Assembly (NCBI RefSeq): GCF_037325665.1
Contig: NC_090251.1
Span: 30,295,326 to 30,359,325 of the forward strand
DNA length: 64,000 bases
Source of the DNA: Littorina saxatilis
Taxonomy: Eukaryota > Mollusca > Gastropoda > Littorinimorpha > Littorinidae
Reading direction: 5' to 3'
Positions 11,691 to 25,386 of the stretch are shown piece after piece (within the stretch, counting starts at the first letter, position 1; every line of letters starts with the position of its first letter). Under the pieces are notes generated by a model. That model made no database searches and was not told where the DNA came from. It worked only from the letters and a program-made list of their open reading frames with translations. Both the position numbers and the translations under genes were made by a program.

Positions 11691-12068
11691 TTCACGAGTC
11701 CTCTATTCAAGTTTGCAACACGGCTTCTCTTGAATGTTTGCGGCCTATCATGTGTAAGCGGGCCTTCCCCCCCCCCCCCCCAAAAAAAAACTTTTGAAAA
11801 GGTCAGCATACTCTTATTCAGAAACTCCCCAAATGGAAAGACTTCCAAAGCCGGTTCCCAAATTAAGAATGAAAAAACAAAAATGGTAACTTTTTGGAAC
11901 ATTTGATTTTGATTTATAACAAAACAAAATATGACATTACATCAACAAGTGCGTCGACCCAATGAATGGTCTTCAAATTGGACAGGTAGCAGACAAACAC
12001 TTCTGACACAGATATTGAACTACGCTTAAAAAGCGTTGCTCAGTGTTCTCACTGCAGTCTCAGTCTGG

Positions 12069-12433
12069 GCGGGGATGTAGCTCAGTCGGTAGCGCGCTGG
12101 ATTTGTATCCAGCCCGGCGGTTGGCCGCTGTCAGCGTGAGTTCGTCCCCACGTTCGGCGAGAGATTTATTTCTCAGAGTCAACCTTTGTGTGCAGACTCT
12201 CCTCGGTGTCAGAACACCCCCCCCCCTCCCCCCCCGTGTGTAAACGCAAGCACAAGACCAAGTGCGCACAAAAAAGATCCTGTAATCCGACCATGTCACA
12301 GAGTTCGGTGAGTTATAGAAACACGAAAATACCCAGCATGCTTCCTCCGAAAGCGGCGTATGGCTGCCTAAATGGCGGGGTAAAAACGGTCATACACGTA
12401 AAAGCCGTGGGAGTTTCAGCCCATGAACGACTT
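12069..12433 (+). repeat. Chimeric SINE: head A joined to body B
   Basis: The tRNA-like head is GGATGTAGCTCAGTCGGTAG, then CGTGAGTTCGTCCCC (head A). It runs into a body with AGCACAAGACCAAGTGCGCA, CCCAGCATGCTTCC and GGCTGCCTAAATGGCGGGG (body B). The same body follows a different head at 18532 and 38703. The inverse copy at 39481-39829 has the same A-B arrangement. Confidence 0.7.
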
Positions 12434-12487
12434 GAACAAACAACTGCAGTCTCAGTCTGGCCGGCCCAGCCGAATGATGGTCAGGGT

Positions 12488-12560
12488 CATTATTATTATT
12501 ATTATTATTATTATGAACATTTGTGCGCCTAATCTAAATATAGCCCTAGGCGCTTACAAA
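12488..12560 (-). repeat. Retroposon 3' tail, (ATT)n type
   Basis: On the minus strand TGTAAGCGCCTAGGGCTATA leads into (AAT)n, the tail type described for 7530-7605. No longer body could be followed. Confidence 0.35.
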
Positions 12561-13430
12561 ATATACAATACATAGTGAACATTATACGAAACACAAATCG
12601 ACAAGGACCAAGACACTCGGACTCATACACTCGCAGACAGACGCACAGCGAGAACGCAACGCACTCACTCATACCAACTACAGGCACATGCATTCTGAAG
12701 ACGGAAAAACAGTCATAAATAAATAAATAAATTATTGGATACATAAAGTTACTTGAGAGAAGAAGAATAGTGCTGGAAAGGGAAGAAGAAGGAGATCATG
12801 TTCTCAGTCTCTGGCGAGATTGCTATATAAACAGCAACGCTTTCTAAGCTAAGTTCATTACATGTACCGTAAGTGTTTGTCTGTCTGTTCATTCTAAAGA
12901 CCATTAATTTTACCTTTTTTTAAAATATTTTTAATTTTTTATTCTTCTATATCATTGGAACGTATAGTTCAGGAGAAAGCAAAACATTGACAAGAACTTT
13001 GACCTGTCGGTCTTAATGTGGACAAACAAGAGACACACAAAAACAAGAAGGAAAAACAATATGGTAACTGATGCTGAGACTAATCTTAGAATATGACTGA
13101 GTTGTTTCCAAGGTACGAATATATTCGAGGCCGCAAAACTAAAGTTTCAGTTCTCATTAGCTTTGTCCTCGTTTCAGTCGATATTGAGTGATTTATTGCA
13201 CATAAGGACTAAAATGTATTGCATGAAATTAAATAAAACACAGCAGGGATGTTTATTGTGGTTTTCTTGTTTGATAGCAGTTCTTTTTAAACCCTTCAAG
13301 TTCAACAACATAGTAATGAGGCGATATGTTTAGGGTCACCGAGACGGAAGGAAATCTTTGTAGCGGGAAACAAAGATCGTTCTTGCTGGAGCGCGTTTTC
13401 GGCGCTTACGGTAACGACGTGACGTTAAAA

Positions 13431-13966
13431 ATGGTTGCAGACCCAAAAATAAAAGAGGAAAGCACACCAGATGCACCCAAAGACGTCTTCAAAGATGTTA
13501 CTTATTACATTGTTGGAGATGTGAGCCAAGACGTAAGCCAAATTTGCACACTTCTGTTAATCACAGACCGATCACTGTGGAACGCCTTCTGCTACAGTCG
13601 GCTTACTAGTACTTACAAAGCTCAGTTTACTTTCACAATCATTCACAACTGCAAAGAACAATATGTATGTGTTGCTCGATTTGATTTGTGAAGAATATAA
13701 GCAGTTAGTAATTTTGGATCTTCGTTTCAAAGAGCAGTGAGGGAGGGATAACAATTAACATTGGGTGGGTGACTCATTCATTGATCAGTGAAATGGATGC
13801 TCAAGCAGTCAAGGTCAGCAGTGATGGCTTTTCGATGGATTAATTGGTGCCTGTTATATTCATTGTTATTACCCCACTCTGAAATATTATCAAAAATAAA
13901 GATTCTTCATCATCCAGCGCATAATGATAAGGCATGTGCAAGCACTCACACACACACACACACACA

Positions 13967-14006
<40 letters not shown>

Positions 14007-16438
14007 TCCTTTGATTGATGGATCTGCAAATAATACAAGTATTCTTGAAAGAAACCAGCACTATAAACAACCTTTTAGTCTTATTATTATATTGACTTAT
14101 GTTTCATTCAGGCGAAACTTGCTCGCGGAGCTAGGATGTGAGAGTACACGTATAAAAGTACGTTTTGATGGCTAGCTAAGCAAGTACCATTGATTGATAC
14201 CAAAAAGATCGTCTGCACTGGTCGGTGGACAGCCATTCAGATTGGCAGCTGCGCGGCCACCATTAAGGCACCCTCGCCTTCGCTTGCGAAATCCCAGCGT
14301 CCCTTGCGGGGAGAATTGCCCAAGAAACGGTACTTCCTCGCGGTCGCCCCTCTTGCCAATTCTCGCCTTGAAGACAATGGGGAATTCATGATTAAGTGAT
14401 TTGCGAATTGCACTGCCTGGTAAATGACCTGTAAGTTATAACCACAGCCCCTGAAATAATATTAAAAGTTTATTTACATAACTGCAGAATTTGCATAATC
14501 ATGCCAAGTGCTTGTAAACCAAAGCCAGCTGTTCAAATCCAATAGCAATGGTCGGTTCTGGTGAGGTTATGCCCCCTCTTTCTTTCGGCTGGTAATCAAT
14601 AGGACGCTTATATAGCGCATATTCCATGGGTACAGTTCTAGGCGCTCTGCAATGATGCTGTGTGAGATGAAATTTTATACGGCCAGTAGATTGCAGCCAT
14701 TTTGGCGCATATTTACCTTTCACGGCCTATTATTCCAAGTCACACGGTTATAGGTAGACAATTATTAACTGTGCCTAAGCAATTTTGCCAGGAAAGACCC
14801 TTTTGTCAATCGTGGGATCTTTAACGTGCACACCCCAATGTAGTGTACACGGGGGGTGTTCGGACACCGAAAAGAGTCTGCACACAAAGTTGACTCTGAG
14901 AAATAAATTTCCGCCGAACGTGGGTTTGAACTCACGCTGACAGCGGCCAACTGAATACAAATCCACCGCGCTACCAACTGAGCTATGTCCCCGCCCCTGG
15001 CGCCACCTCGCGGCAAGATCACACGAGAAAGGAAAAAATACTTGCATTGGTCCCAAATAGCATATCGGTTTGGTAACAGTTCGTGTGTAAGTCGTGCATT
15101 TTATACGGTAAACAGACAATGGTCGGTTCTGGTGAGGTTATGCCTCTTCCTTCTTTCGGCTGGTAACTGGCGGCAAGATCACAGGAGTTGTCTTGCGTTA
15201 TCACCCCAGAAGCGCTCATTAAACATGTAAGTCAAATATCTTGTGTGTTGCAGGTGATAAAACTGCTTGATTCGCATGGAGCAAAGCGAGACTCCTACCT
15301 GAGCGACATTGTCAGCCATGTCATCGCAGACAGCACCGCACCTGACGAATACTCAGAGGCCAAGGAACTCTTTGAACGACCTGTCGTTTCTGTAAGTTTG
15401 AAGTTTTGCTGTCTTTGTGTACCTTCTCTGTTCAACTTCAAATAAATTAAGGAAACACTAGTTTTGTATTGCTTTATTATGAAAAACAAATTAAAATGTC
15501 ATTTTTCTGGTTGTTTGCATGAGAAAAAGTGCTCAGTAAGAAGATGAGTTTGTGGTAGTTATTTAATTAATTTGCAAATTACCTGATCTTTTATTGGATT
15601 TCAAACTAAAACTGTTGACAGAAGTGTTGCAGTTGTAGATTACCTCCCTTTGACCGTTATCGGTAAATGGCCTATCCTTAATTGGTATGAAAGGGGAGGA
15701 GAACTTTAGCTTAATAAAGATGGAAGCAAACCACATGCTGGCGTCTGAGTGAAGTTTGTCTTTAACATAGTGTCAGAAAAATGGATCGTCTAGACCCACC
15801 ACAACCTTTTTCCTGATCAGCTTATCAATATCAGCTAGTTGTATTCTGCTGATCCAAGTTAGCACTTTGTACAGCAGTAGATTTATAGAACTTCAGACTT
15901 TTTTGTTCTTTTTACATTTAGTCAAGTTTTGACTAAATGTTTTAACATAGAGGGGGAATCGAGACGAGGGTCGTGGTGTATGTGTGTCTGTGTGTGTGTA
16001 GAGAGATTCAGAGTAAACTACTGGACCGATCTTTATGAAATTTGACATGAGAGTTTCTGGGTATGATATCCCCAGACGTTTTTTTCATTTTGTTGATAAA
16101 TGTTTTTAATGACGTCATATCCGGCTTTTTGTAAATGTTGAGGCGGCACTGTCACACCCTCATTTTTCAATCAAATTGATTGAAATTTTGGCCAAGCAAT
16201 CTTCGACGAAGGCCGGACTTCGGTATTGCATTTGAGCTTGGAGGCTTAAAAATTAATTAATGACTTTGGTCATTAAAAATCGGAAAATTGTAATTATAAT
16301 TATTTTTTTTACAAAACGATCCAAAATTACGTTCATCTTATTGTTCATCATTTTCTGATTCCAAAAACATATAAATATGTTATATTCGGATTAAAAACAA
16401 GCTCTGAAAATTGAAGGTGCACTTTCGGATGAACAATG

Positions 16439-16480
<42 letters not shown>

Positions 16481-16498
16481 GTGTGGGCATGTGTGGGT

Positions 16499-16532
<34 letters not shown>

Positions 16533-19500
16533 ATTATAATTGTTGTGTATACTGAGAGTTCGTTCCTGTAAGAGCCTCTGGATTTTTGTAACATTTATGT
16601 TTTGTTTTTGGTTTTGTTGTAAAGTGTTTATGATTGTGTTCTATTCCGTCAATGGCGTCATTCTGGTAATGATGTTGTTATTGCTTTTGTAAAGCGCTTT
16701 GTGTGTTCGAAAGCGCTATAGAAATCACCATTATTATTATTATTATTATTAAATATAAAAATTATGATTAAAATAAAATCTCCGAAATCGATTTAAAAAC
16801 AATATCATCTTATTCCTTGTCGGTTCCTGATTCCAAAAACATATAGATATGATATGTTTGGATTAAAAACACGCTTAGAAAGTTAAAATGAAGAGAGGTA
16901 CAGAAAACTTTGCTATCCCGCTCAGCGCGACCACCGCACTATTCTGGCTTGTCGATTTCACTGCCTTCGCCACGAGCGGTGGACTGACGAAACTACGAGT
17001 ATGCGGTCTTGGTGATAAAATGCAGTGCGTTCAGTTTTATTCTGTGAGTTCGACAGCTTGACTAAATGTAGTAATTTCGCCTTACGCGACTTGTGTCCCT
17101 TGGCAACTTGTTTGTTATAATAAGCATCTTACATCGATCCTTTTTTTCATTTGTAAAATAGAATCACAAAATGATGTTTAATATATTTTATGTTTTTCTT
17201 TTCCAGAGCCAGTGGGTTATTCTGTCTGTGAAATGTGGAAAGCAGCTACCGTATCCTTGGGTCTAGTCTAACACTAACAGCTAGAAGATTTTATTGTCTC
17301 TGCTTGTTGTGCCATTTGAAAATGCAGTTATATCTGTTCACTGGTGCTGTGTATAATTTGAGTTTGAAAACATTATTACTTTTCTATAAAATGGTCACAT
17401 TTTCATTATTTATTTTATTTATGACTTTGCACATTTACCTTGTTGAGAAAGAGGCAGTGTGAGACACTGTGTGTGTGGGTGTGCTGAAATGCAAAGGACA
17501 CTGTTGGCTTATAAATGTTTAAGTCTTTTTTTCTTTTTCTTTTTTTCTTTCTTTTTTTTTCTTCTTTTTTTCTTCTTTTTTTCTTCTTTTTTTAATATTT
17601 TTTTATATAAAGACAAGTTTACAAATATACATTGGCACATATATACAATAAACATACATTTAACATACATTTATATGGGTGAAGGTTTAGTCTTTTTTTC
17701 TTAACAACATACCAGAAAAGAACTGTTTGCACTGGAAGGCAGGTTGTTTTCTGGAGTAAAAGTTTGCCCACATCAGGTATGGTATTAATCACAAAACAGT
17801 TTTTGATACAACTGGGGATTGGTTTTACAGGAGTGAAGATGAACCGTGCATTTGAAATTCTTTTTTTCAGGGGAAGGTAGGGATCAATGTGTGAATAAAG
17901 CTATGAGTATTGAGTAGATACTGTTTTGTATTGTATTGTCTTCTGTTACTCATGAAAGAACTTCAGCTGTCTGTACTCGAACGAAATGCCCAATACTGAA
18001 AACTTCAGGATAGATGGGAGAAATGGGTTTGTAAATTGTTCACAAGTACATGTTGAATTTTCATTGGTTGGTTAGTGTGTTTAATAATATTGACATGCTT
18101 TGCTCAGTTTGCTTAGTGTTTATTTACCTTTTGTGTGGTCTTTTTGACATTGGTTCTTTGAGAAAACAAATCAAATTTTAAGCTTGATCCTTTTGTCTTC
18201 TTACTTTAAACTCGACACACATGGAGAATAGTAGCACGGAATAACAGTAACAATGTGTTATGTGTAGCTGGATCCCGATGATGCAAAGAATCTATGGGCG
18301 ATGGTGATGTACAACGGTGGTCAGTGTCAGATGAAGCTGGACAATACTGTCACGCATCTGGTCACTACTTCAACCTGCAGCGTAAGTCAGCGTTTCAATT
18401 TAGATGGTACCTCATTTATTTTGCGTATGCATGTGTTTCTTACTCTCAATCTCTGCATTTTAGTTTGAGAAAACTTGCCATCCAAGTAAGCTATTTTGTT
18501 TATTTCTATGTTCCTTTGTTGGCTACTGTCTGACGGGTGGAATGGTGCAGTGGATAAGACATCGGCCTCCTATTCGGAAGGTCGTGATCCCTGCCGTGGC
18601 CGCCTGGTGGGTTAAGGGTGGAGATTTTTCCCATCTCCCAGGTCAATTTATGTGCAGACCTGCGTGTGCCTTATCCCCCTTCGTGTGTACACGCAAGCAC
18701 AAGACCAAGTGCGCACGAAAAAGATCCTGTAATCCACGTCAGAGTTTGGTGGGTTATAAAAACACAAAAATACCCAGCATGCTTCCCCTGAAATCGGCGT
18801 ATGCTGCCTGAATGGCGGGGTAAAAACGATCACACACGTAAAAACCCACTCGCGCAAAAACATGAGTGAACGTGGGAGTTACAGCCTATGAACAAAGAAG
18901 ACGAAGGCTACTGTTTAATACATTTTAAAATTTGTGTTAACAATGTGTTTTATGAGAAATGTCTGCTAGGAATCTGTACATTTGGCTCAGTCATAAAATT
19001 CTTCAGTGCTAAATTCAGTTTAGATTGCAGTTTTCCCTTTGAGTTTAGATTTTGGTTATGCTCATTTGCTGTTTGAATTCTTGCACAAACAGGAGAAATA
19101 TGAAGTGGCGCTGCAACATGAGGACACTGTCAAGGTCGTCACGCCTGACTGGTTCTCCGACAGCGTCAGGAACAAGTCTCGCTTGGACGAGAAGATCTAT
19201 CACCCGAAGCTGATCCTCCCACCCAAACCAGAAACGCCGCCCAAACTTGAACTACCGCCCATCTCTGATCTCTCTATGCTTGTGAGTGCAATTGTGGAGG
19301 ATTTGTCTTTTCTTCCTCTTTCTGTTTTCTTTTATAATGAGAGAAGCCAGGGTGATGGCAGCTGTTGTTTTTCTCCTTTTCATTTTGTCAGAGAATTTTG
19401 GGTGGTATTTTGCGTACATATAACAATCCTGTATTTTGGTAAAGGATTGTTTAAGTTATAGCTTTTTGACTTTACAATTACATTCATGTATTTTAAGTCA

Positions 19501-22500
19501 GCAGAGATTGAACCTATCTCTCTCCTTTTTTTTTTTTTTTTCTGTAAAATGGAATCTCCGTATAAGAGTGACGAAAATACTGAGAAAATTAAGAAAACAG
19601 GGTGAGTCTTATATTGTATGGGGAGATTTATATAGCGCTTGACGTTAAAAATTAAAAGTCTTAAAATTGAGTAAAGTTTGCAGAGGTTATATATGAACCG
19701 AAACCTTGATAAATCATTTATTAAAGGTCACCGGTGGGGCAGGGGGAGGGACTGGGAGTCTTGAATGAGCGCTTCTGGAGTGATAACGCGAGACGACTCC
19801 TCTGATCTTGCCGCGAGGTTCCGCCTGTTACACAATGTGTCCTTCATTTTCAGTCTGATGCGAGGAGAGAGATGGAGCCGATGGACGTCAGCCCCCTCCC
19901 AGGGTCTCTCCCCTACCCCCCTGGTTTCAGCCCTGGGTCGTCCAGGTGCAAGTCCTCCTCTTCTGAGGAGATGTACAAAACTAATGGTAATGGCCGTCTT
20001 GTTTGACAGCACGGTGGAACCTCCATTTTAAGACCTTCAAGTTTCTGATACAATCAGGTCTTAAAAAGGATGGAGTCTTAAAATGGGGGTATATTTACAG
20101 ACGTTATGAACAGAAAATCCAAAATATCAAGGTCTTAAGAAGGGGGAAGTCTTAAATGGGGGGTCTTAAAAGGGAGGTTCCACTGTAAAACTCTAGCAAC
20201 CTGAACGTCTTTTAAACCAATGAAAACTTTTGCAGTTTGATCTGGTAGCCGGTAGCTCTACTCCGCCCATCCCCGGCCACGTCAGATGGGTGGGAGTCGC
20301 CAGTCGCATTGGGTGGGCCCCTTTGAGGCTGAGGGCCCGGCACCGTCTTCACCTGGCTGCGACTCATGAAGACGACACCATCACGTTGATTCGTTGATGA
20401 CACAACCATTTGTGGAGGGTAGCGTAGGCACCCGGTCTGCTCCCCGCCTAAAAAAGGCCAGTGCCGTTCCGTCTTCGAGGGACTGCGTGGGTTTCATTTC
20501 GGAGTTTTCCTTCTCCTAGACGAGTTTCCTTCCATGGATGATGAGCCTCCTCTACCCTCGTTTTGAATTCAGGGTGGTCTTCTCTTAGGATAGCTGCCTG
20601 CCAGGGTTGACGAGCCTATCCTGCCCCGCTATTTGACCCATAGCTGGAGGTTGGTTCGTGGGCACCTGGGCGTTTCCACACACCGGTGGGCCCGCATGCC
20701 GCACGTCTAGGGGCCAACCTCCTCCGAGTCCTTGTAGTCTAGCCTGGGGCCTTGCGGTACCCAGTTTACGCCTGTCGCCGCGATGGAGGCACTACATAGG
20801 GCTTGTTGTGGAGAGGTTATTGTACTGGCAGGAGAGACTGACGCATTCTGCTCTCTTTTCGCATTGTCCTAAAAAGGACAGACGGTGCTAGCCAGCGGTG
20901 AGGGCTGAAAGCGAGAAGTGACAAGCACAAGACACTTCTCCAACACACTAGACACGTCACACAACCGTTTGGCAGGCACTTTTGCAGTAATTTTGTCCGT
21001 TTTTTTCCAAACGTTTTTCCGGAAAGAGAAAAGAAACGCCTGGGGCTGCCTCCCCTGTAGACAAATTGCCGACACTTTTATGGTCACATTTTTGAAAGGA
21101 AAGAAATCATGGCAAAAACCCTGATGCATAGTGATACGTTAAGATGAAAAGAAAACATCTTCATTTTGATGCTGGTGTGATAAAATTGTGTTGATTAAAA
21201 ATTAAAAAACAAATGAGGGCATCATTCTGACTTGAACATATACCACACATTTGATAGCCTGGTTATGTTCTGTGTATAGTGAAAACATTTCACTTATGTC
21301 TATGTACAAAGTGAATCTCTGAAGGGATTTTGAATGGTTGTGAATACAATGGAACACACACACACACCTTTTCAGACGCCATTTTCTACGACTTTTTATT
21401 CATAACCTCTGTAAATTTACCCCCATTTTAAGACTCCCTCGGGAGCTCCATTTTAAGACCTGATTTTCTTAGAGGGAGGGTGGGTTGGGGGATCCACTGT
21501 ATATGTTTGATGAATTTCTTTATTTGGTGTTTAACGTCGTTTTCAACCATTCAAGGTTATATCGCGACGGGGAAAGGGGGGAGATGGGATAGGGGAAAGG
21601 GGGGAGATGGGATAGAGCCACTTGTTAATTGTTTCTTGTTCACAAAAGCACTAATCAAAATATTGCTCCAGGGGCTTGCAACGTAGTACAATATATGACC
21701 TTACTGGGAGAATGCAAGTTTCCAGTACAAAGGACTTAACATTTCTTACATACTGCTTGACTAAAATCTTTACAAACATTGACTATATTCTATACAAGAA
21801 ACACTTAACAAGGGTAAAAGGAGAAACAGAACCGTTAGTCGCCTCTTACGACATGCTGGGTAGCATCGGGTAAATTCTTTCTCGTCCAAACCAATATGGG
21901 ACTCCCCCTAACCCGCGGGGGGTATGTTTGATGAAAAAACCCAAGAAAGGTTAGTTCATGGGAAGTTTAATTATTGACAAAACAAAATATTCACAAGAAC
22001 ATTAATCTGATGGTCTTAATGATGGAGGGACTTGAAAATAATTCGGAGTCTAACAAGGAACTTAGACGAGTAGGCGTTGATTTTGACCTTTACATCAAGA
22101 TAGTGAGTGAATATGGCTGGTTACAGCATTTACAAATCTTGCATCTCGAAAGATTCGTAAATTACAGTGGAACCCCCCTTTTAAGGCCTCCACAAATCTG
22201 AAAAAAATCAGGTCTTAAAAAGGAGGGAGTCTTAAAATGGGGGTACATTTACAGAGGTTATGAACAGAAAGTCTGAGAAAACAGGGTCTTTAAAAGCAGG
22301 GAGTCTTAAATTAGTGGGTCTGATTTTTTTTCTTGCTTATCTTTTTCTTGTTTAAATCTGGTGAGTTTTGTTCCTGACAGGGAGCAGACCAGACACTCCA
22401 AGCGCGAAGGAAGCTCTGGCCCGCATGGTTAGCAGTCGTCTCTATGGAAACGGCAAATCTGACATGCCCGACATTCCTATTCCTCGCACCGGTCTTTCTC

Positions 22501-25326
22501 CCATCATGCACCAGGGGCCTCGCTCGTTATCCCCAGGAAGCCAAGGGGGGCCTATCCCGCCCATGCCAGCGGCAGCCCATCCAGGAATGCCCCCTGGTAT
22601 GGGTATGCCTGGTCCTGGTTCAGGACACGCCAGTATGGGGCCCGGTCTTCCAGGAATGTCTAGTCCAGGACATTCCAGTATGGGAATGGTCCATCCCGGT
22701 ATGCAGAGTCCCCACCATACCATGAGCAGTACGGGAATGCCCCATCCGGGAATGCCTCATCCTGGCACTGTCCCTCACCCCGGACTTGATACTGCCGGCA
22801 TGCCCAGCGGAGGAATGCCCGGAAGTGGTATGCCCAGCCAGGTGATGGTCACGTCTGGAATTGGGCCTCCGTCTGTTCCCAGTTCCATGCATATGCAAAT
22901 GTCTGGACCAGGAATGAGCCCTCATCATCCTCCTCCCCAACATGGTCAGGGACCGTACCCACCAGGTGTGTGCAATTCCGTTTTGGGCAATGCTTTAGAA
23001 TACATGAGTACAGTGGAACAACCCCCCCCCCCCCCCAATTTTGAGACTCACTCCTTTTCTGATTTTCTCATATATTTAGAGGTCTTAAGAGGGGGTTCCA
23101 CTGTATTTTGTAAAGGGCAGTGAAACTAAAGTTCTCATCAGGATGTTGATTTTAAAGAATTATCTGCATATTAAATGGGTAAACACAGTTGTTTGGCTGA
23201 AATAAGACTTTTTGTGTGACCATGTGCTGCAGGGATAATGTGTTTGTGGTTCATGCCTTGAATTAGGTATGTCGTAGGTCAGTTCCAGTGTCTGGTGAAC
23301 AGTAGGACAAGCAATAAAGCTTTTATTTTTAGAACCATAAATATTGTGAGAATGCATCAGAATCAGATTAGCTCAAGATTTTATATAGTTTCCTTTGCAA
23401 ACATGTGTAGCCTGTTCATCATCCACTTGTTTTTACCTTCGTCCGCACTAACTGAAAACCGGCACGGTTGGCCTAGTGGTAAGGCGTCCGCCCCGTGATC
23501 GGGAGGTCGTGGGTTCGAACCCCGGCAGGGTCATAACTAAGACTTTTAAAATTGGCAATCTAGTGGCTGCTCCGCCTGGCGTCTGGCATTATGGGGTTAG
23601 TGCTAGGACTGGTTGGTCCGGTGTCAGAATAATGTGACTGGGTGAGACATGAAGCCTGTGCTGCGACTTCTGTCTTGTGTGTGGCGCACGTTAAATGTCA
23701 AAGCAACACCGCCCTGATATGGCCCTTCGTGGTAGGCTGGGCGTTAAGCAAACAAACAAACAAACACTAACTGAAAGTGATAACTATTTCAAAAAACGTG
23801 TAAGTAACGCAGACATGATTACATTTTTTTTGCAGGTTTCACCCAGCCGCCTCATCAGCAGCACCCTCATCAGCTGCAGCAACGACAACATCAGATGCAA
23901 CTTCAACAACAAATGCAACAGCAACAACTTCACCAGCAACAAATGCAGCAACATCAGCAACAACTACAGCAACAACACCAGCAGCAGCTGCAACACCAAC
24001 AGCAGCTGCAGCAGCAACATCAAGCCCAGCAACAACAAATGCAACAACAACTTCACCAGCAACAAATGCAGCAACATTTGCAACAGCAGCAACAGTTACA
24101 GCTGCAGCAACAACAACAGCAGCACCATCACCCACCACCTCATCAGCCCAAAAAACGACAGTCCAAGCAAAGTCAGCAACAAACAACACCGCTCCCCCCG
24201 CCCTCTCTCCCCCCTCAACAACCACCGCTACCACTGCAAGGCCAGCAGCAGATGCCCAACAACCAGGGTGGGCCGGGGAGAGAGGAGATGAACGGGAATC
24301 GAACCCTGAGAAACATCACCAACAACAGCGGAAGTCCTCCAGCAGCCCGGCCCTCTCCTCCCTCCAAGGTAGTGTCATTGTTTGCTTTCACATGATATGG
24401 TTGTCAATTTAAAAGCAGTGCGTTCAGTTTCATTCTGTGAGTTCGACATCTTGACTAAATGTTGTTATTTCGCCTTACGCGACTTGTTCAAGCTTGTAAT
24501 AGACCGATTCTGGAAATAACTCTTGGGGTTTGTATAGGTTGTGGGAGAGTGTCCTTTTCTTGCAAAACCTTGTACAAATATTGGAAGGGCCAGTGCCTAG
24601 CGAGGGGTCTGTCGGAAACACGCACATATTTTCTTCACACCCCTCACTAGTGATTGGCCCATTCAATATTTGTACAAGGTTTTGCAAGAAAAGGTCACTT
24701 TTCCACACCCCATACCAACCCGACGGAGTTATTTCCAAAAATCGTCTATTGTACAGAGATGTGCACGATTGTTTTTCATTTATGTTAGCGTTTTTTTAAA
24801 CATACAAAGTTTTACCCTTTTTTTTCAGATCAACCAGATGTTCGGTCTTGGTGGGCAGGCTCGCCCCCCTCCTCCTGCGTACCCCTACCCCCCTCAGTCG
24901 CCAGGATCACAGCAACAACCACCGCAACAACAACCACCACAACCTCCACCGCAGTTTGATTATTTCGGACATGAAGTGCCAGAGAGCAGTAAGTTTGTTG
25001 CCTGGTTTGGCTGTTTTATTGGCTCACGTAAGTGTAGCCTATGCGATCGTAACTTTGTCTGTCTGTGCGTGCGTGCGTGCGTGCGTCTGTGCGTGTGTAT
25101 GTCTGTGGTAGAAACTCTAACATTTGAAGACGTCACATTACATTGACGTCACATTATGACGTAAGAGGGTTAGACGTCACGCGAAGGAAGTACTGAAAGT
25201 CTCGGTCATTATTATTATTTTGAGCGCGCCGAGACTAGTTGGCAGTCGTGTCCTTGTAAGTAGGCTACATGCAGACAGACAGATCTAGATCTAGTGTCTC
25301 GCTTTTTTGCACAGTTTCACCTATGC

Positions 25327-25386
<60 letters not shown>

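Larger units (their letters stand above)
13431..19281 (+). other. PAXIP1: PAXIP1 exons 1-6: tandem BRCT1-BRCT2
   Basis: Residues 1-216. BRCT1 (about 20-95) runs from [20 protein letters not shown] through SHVIADS to [15 protein letters not shown], with the BRCT-type Trp in SQWVILS. BRCT2 (about 98-200) includes [36 protein letters not shown], the THLVT strand and [11 protein letters not shown], then YHPKLIL, which matches human YHPRLII. In vertebrate PTIP this pair helps bind the PA1 cofactor. The short exons 3 (44 nt) and 4 (61 nt) were placed by phase: CC plus A completes the Pro codon in QLPKELF. Confidence 0.9.
19854..24988 (+). other. PAXIP1: PAXIP1 exons 7-10: Pro/Met/Gly- and Gln-rich central linker
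   Basis: Residues 217-687. Exon 7 is Ser/Pro-rich ([20 protein letters not shown]). Exon 8 (585 nt) has many HPGMP and GM steps, such as [20 protein letters not shown]. Exon 9 has a long Gln tract of mixed CAG and CAA codons with Met, His and Leu, then a Pro-rich stretch and the conserved PTIP motif RTLRNITNN. Exon 10 is Gln/Pro-rich and ends [11 protein letters not shown]. Human PTIP has a similar Gln-rich centre and RTLRNITNN, but I do not recall an equivalent Met/Gly/Pro block. The segment is probably disordered. Confidence 0.88.

Noticed and set aside
13326-13430. Upstream in-frame ATG as the PAXIP1 start
   Set aside because: It would add 35 residues with no PTIP similarity. The ATG at 13431 has a better context and a family-like N-terminus. 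Not excluded.
23839-24234. Ala/Val-rich frame antisense to PAXIP1 exon 9
   Set aside because: A shadow of the CAG/CAA glutamine tract.
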